In this document: one piece after another, positions 63,693 through 64,000 of the stretch
How the letters are laid out: each line of letters starts with the position of its first letter
How positions within the stretch are numbered: position 1 is the first letter of the stretch
Origin: Mesorhizobium liriopis
GTDB taxonomy: Bacteria > Pseudomonadota > Alphaproteobacteria > Rhizobiales > Rhizobiaceae
NCBI RefSeq assembly: GCF_024053505.1
Contig: NZ_JAMXQS010000003.1
Location: 62,001-126,000, forward strand
Reading direction: 5' to 3'
DNA: 64,000 bases
Notes under the pieces: generated by a model
The model's input: only the letters and a program-made list of their open reading frames with translations
Told to the model about the DNA's origin: nothing
The model's database searches: none
Position numbers and translations under genes: made by a program

Positions 63693-64000
63693 TCAGGTCC
63701 CAAGCGGGCGAAGGCTCTTGTTGGAGCGCAGGAGACGCAACGTCGCTTCGGCATTGGCAGGGCGGCCGAAGAAATAGCCCTGCCCACCTTCGCAGCCGAA
63801 TTCCACCAGCCGCCTGGCCTGCGCCTCTTCTTCGATGCCTTCCGCCACGGATGCCATGCCGAGGCCTTCGCACATGGAGAGAATGGCCCGGATGATGTGT
63901 TCGGCCGGCTTGTCCTCAAGCAGAACTGAGACGAAGGCACGGTCGATCTTGAGCTTGTCGAAAGAGAACTCGCGCAGGCGGCCGAGCGAGGACTGGCCGG
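63693..64000 (-). CDS. EAL-domain cyclic-di-GMP phosphodiesterase (partial, 5' end outside window)
   Basis: The last ~102 residues of an EAL domain read on the minus strand: SSLGRLREFSFDKLKIDRAF (catalytic Lys), the AEGIEEEAQARRL motif and the terminal GGQGYFFGRP. The gene begins beyond base 64,000, so upstream domains (GGDEF, PAS, HAMP) cannot be seen. All metal/active-site residues in this part are present, which suggests an active phosphodiesterase that lowers c-di-GMP. Confidence 0.88.
   Translation of the reverse strand, partial: GQSSLGRLREFSFDKLKIDRAFVSVLLEDKPAEHIIRAILSMCEGLGMASVAEGIEEEAQARRLVEFGCEGGQGYFFGRPANAEATLRLLRSNKSLRPLGT

Overview
The window is GC-rich DNA from an alphaproteobacterium, most likely of the order Hyphomicrobiales (Rhizobiales). 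Pointers are the alphaproteobacterial SOS box (GAAC-N7-GAAC) in front of umuD, a candidate AbcR-type small RNA, a urease operon with a very His-rich UreE, Ugp and Liv type transport genes, a TAT-exported Gfo/Idh/MocA oxidoreductase and De Ley-Doudoroff galactose genes. No rRNA, tRNA or CRISPR array was seen.

The window falls into two compositional halves. From the left edge to about 19,980 the tetranucleotide CTAG is common (about 36 copies counted by eye in 20 kb). To the right it is rare (about 10 in 44 kb). The switch coincides with a P4-type integrase (18,513-19,817) and a short perfect palindrome at 19,958-19,980. I therefore read the left 20 kb as one imported segment whose other end lies outside the window. 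Its left part (1-10,956) carries metabolic cargo: an IclR regulator (+) divergent from a long minus-strand operon encoding a NitT/TauT-type ABC importer, a biotin carrier protein, a pyruvate-carboxylase-like carboxyltransferase, a class III CoA-transferase, a DUF35 Zn-ribbon protein and an SCP2-type thiolase that runs off the edge. A yeiH-like transporter with a LysR regulator follows. Its right part (11,043-19,817) is a degenerate mobile element: a truncated umuC with umuD, a zinc-ribbon membrane protein, an XRE regulator, an HGGxTG protein, a helicase-type ATPase, a Toprim primase, an AlpA-like HTH protein, a broken integrase and an apparently intact one.

The right 44 kb looks like chromosomal backbone. 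In order: a four-helix Cys-rich copper-binding protein and an L,D-transpeptidase lipoprotein; the urease operon ureD-A-J-B-C-(DUF29)-E-F-G on the minus strand; the sRNA candidate; a periplasmic oxidoreductase with a glucoamylase-family protein; a TAT-exported peptide-type binding protein; a hybrid histidine kinase coupled to an AI-2E-family membrane protein with an unusual 280-residue tail; a response regulator, an aldo/keto reductase, an inositol monophosphatase and a hemolysin-III protein; a LivJ-type binding protein; the ugpBAEC glycerol-3-phosphate importer; a small Pmp3/YqaE protein missed by length cut-offs; Nudix, SelO, a histidine phosphatase and NnrD; a K+-channel-like protein with a zinc ribbon; two tandem transglutaminases; an OYE-type flavoenzyme divergent from a sugar isomerase/dehydrogenase pair; an RlpA-like protein; a galactose/KDPGal operon (SDR-dgoK-dgoA-lactonase); and the end of an EAL-domain gene.

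The most interesting candidate system is the left-hand operon. It combines import, CoA activation, biotin-dependent carboxyl transfer and thiolytic (or retro-aldol) cleavage under IclR control. Its carboxyltransferase appears to have lost two of the usual metal-site residues.
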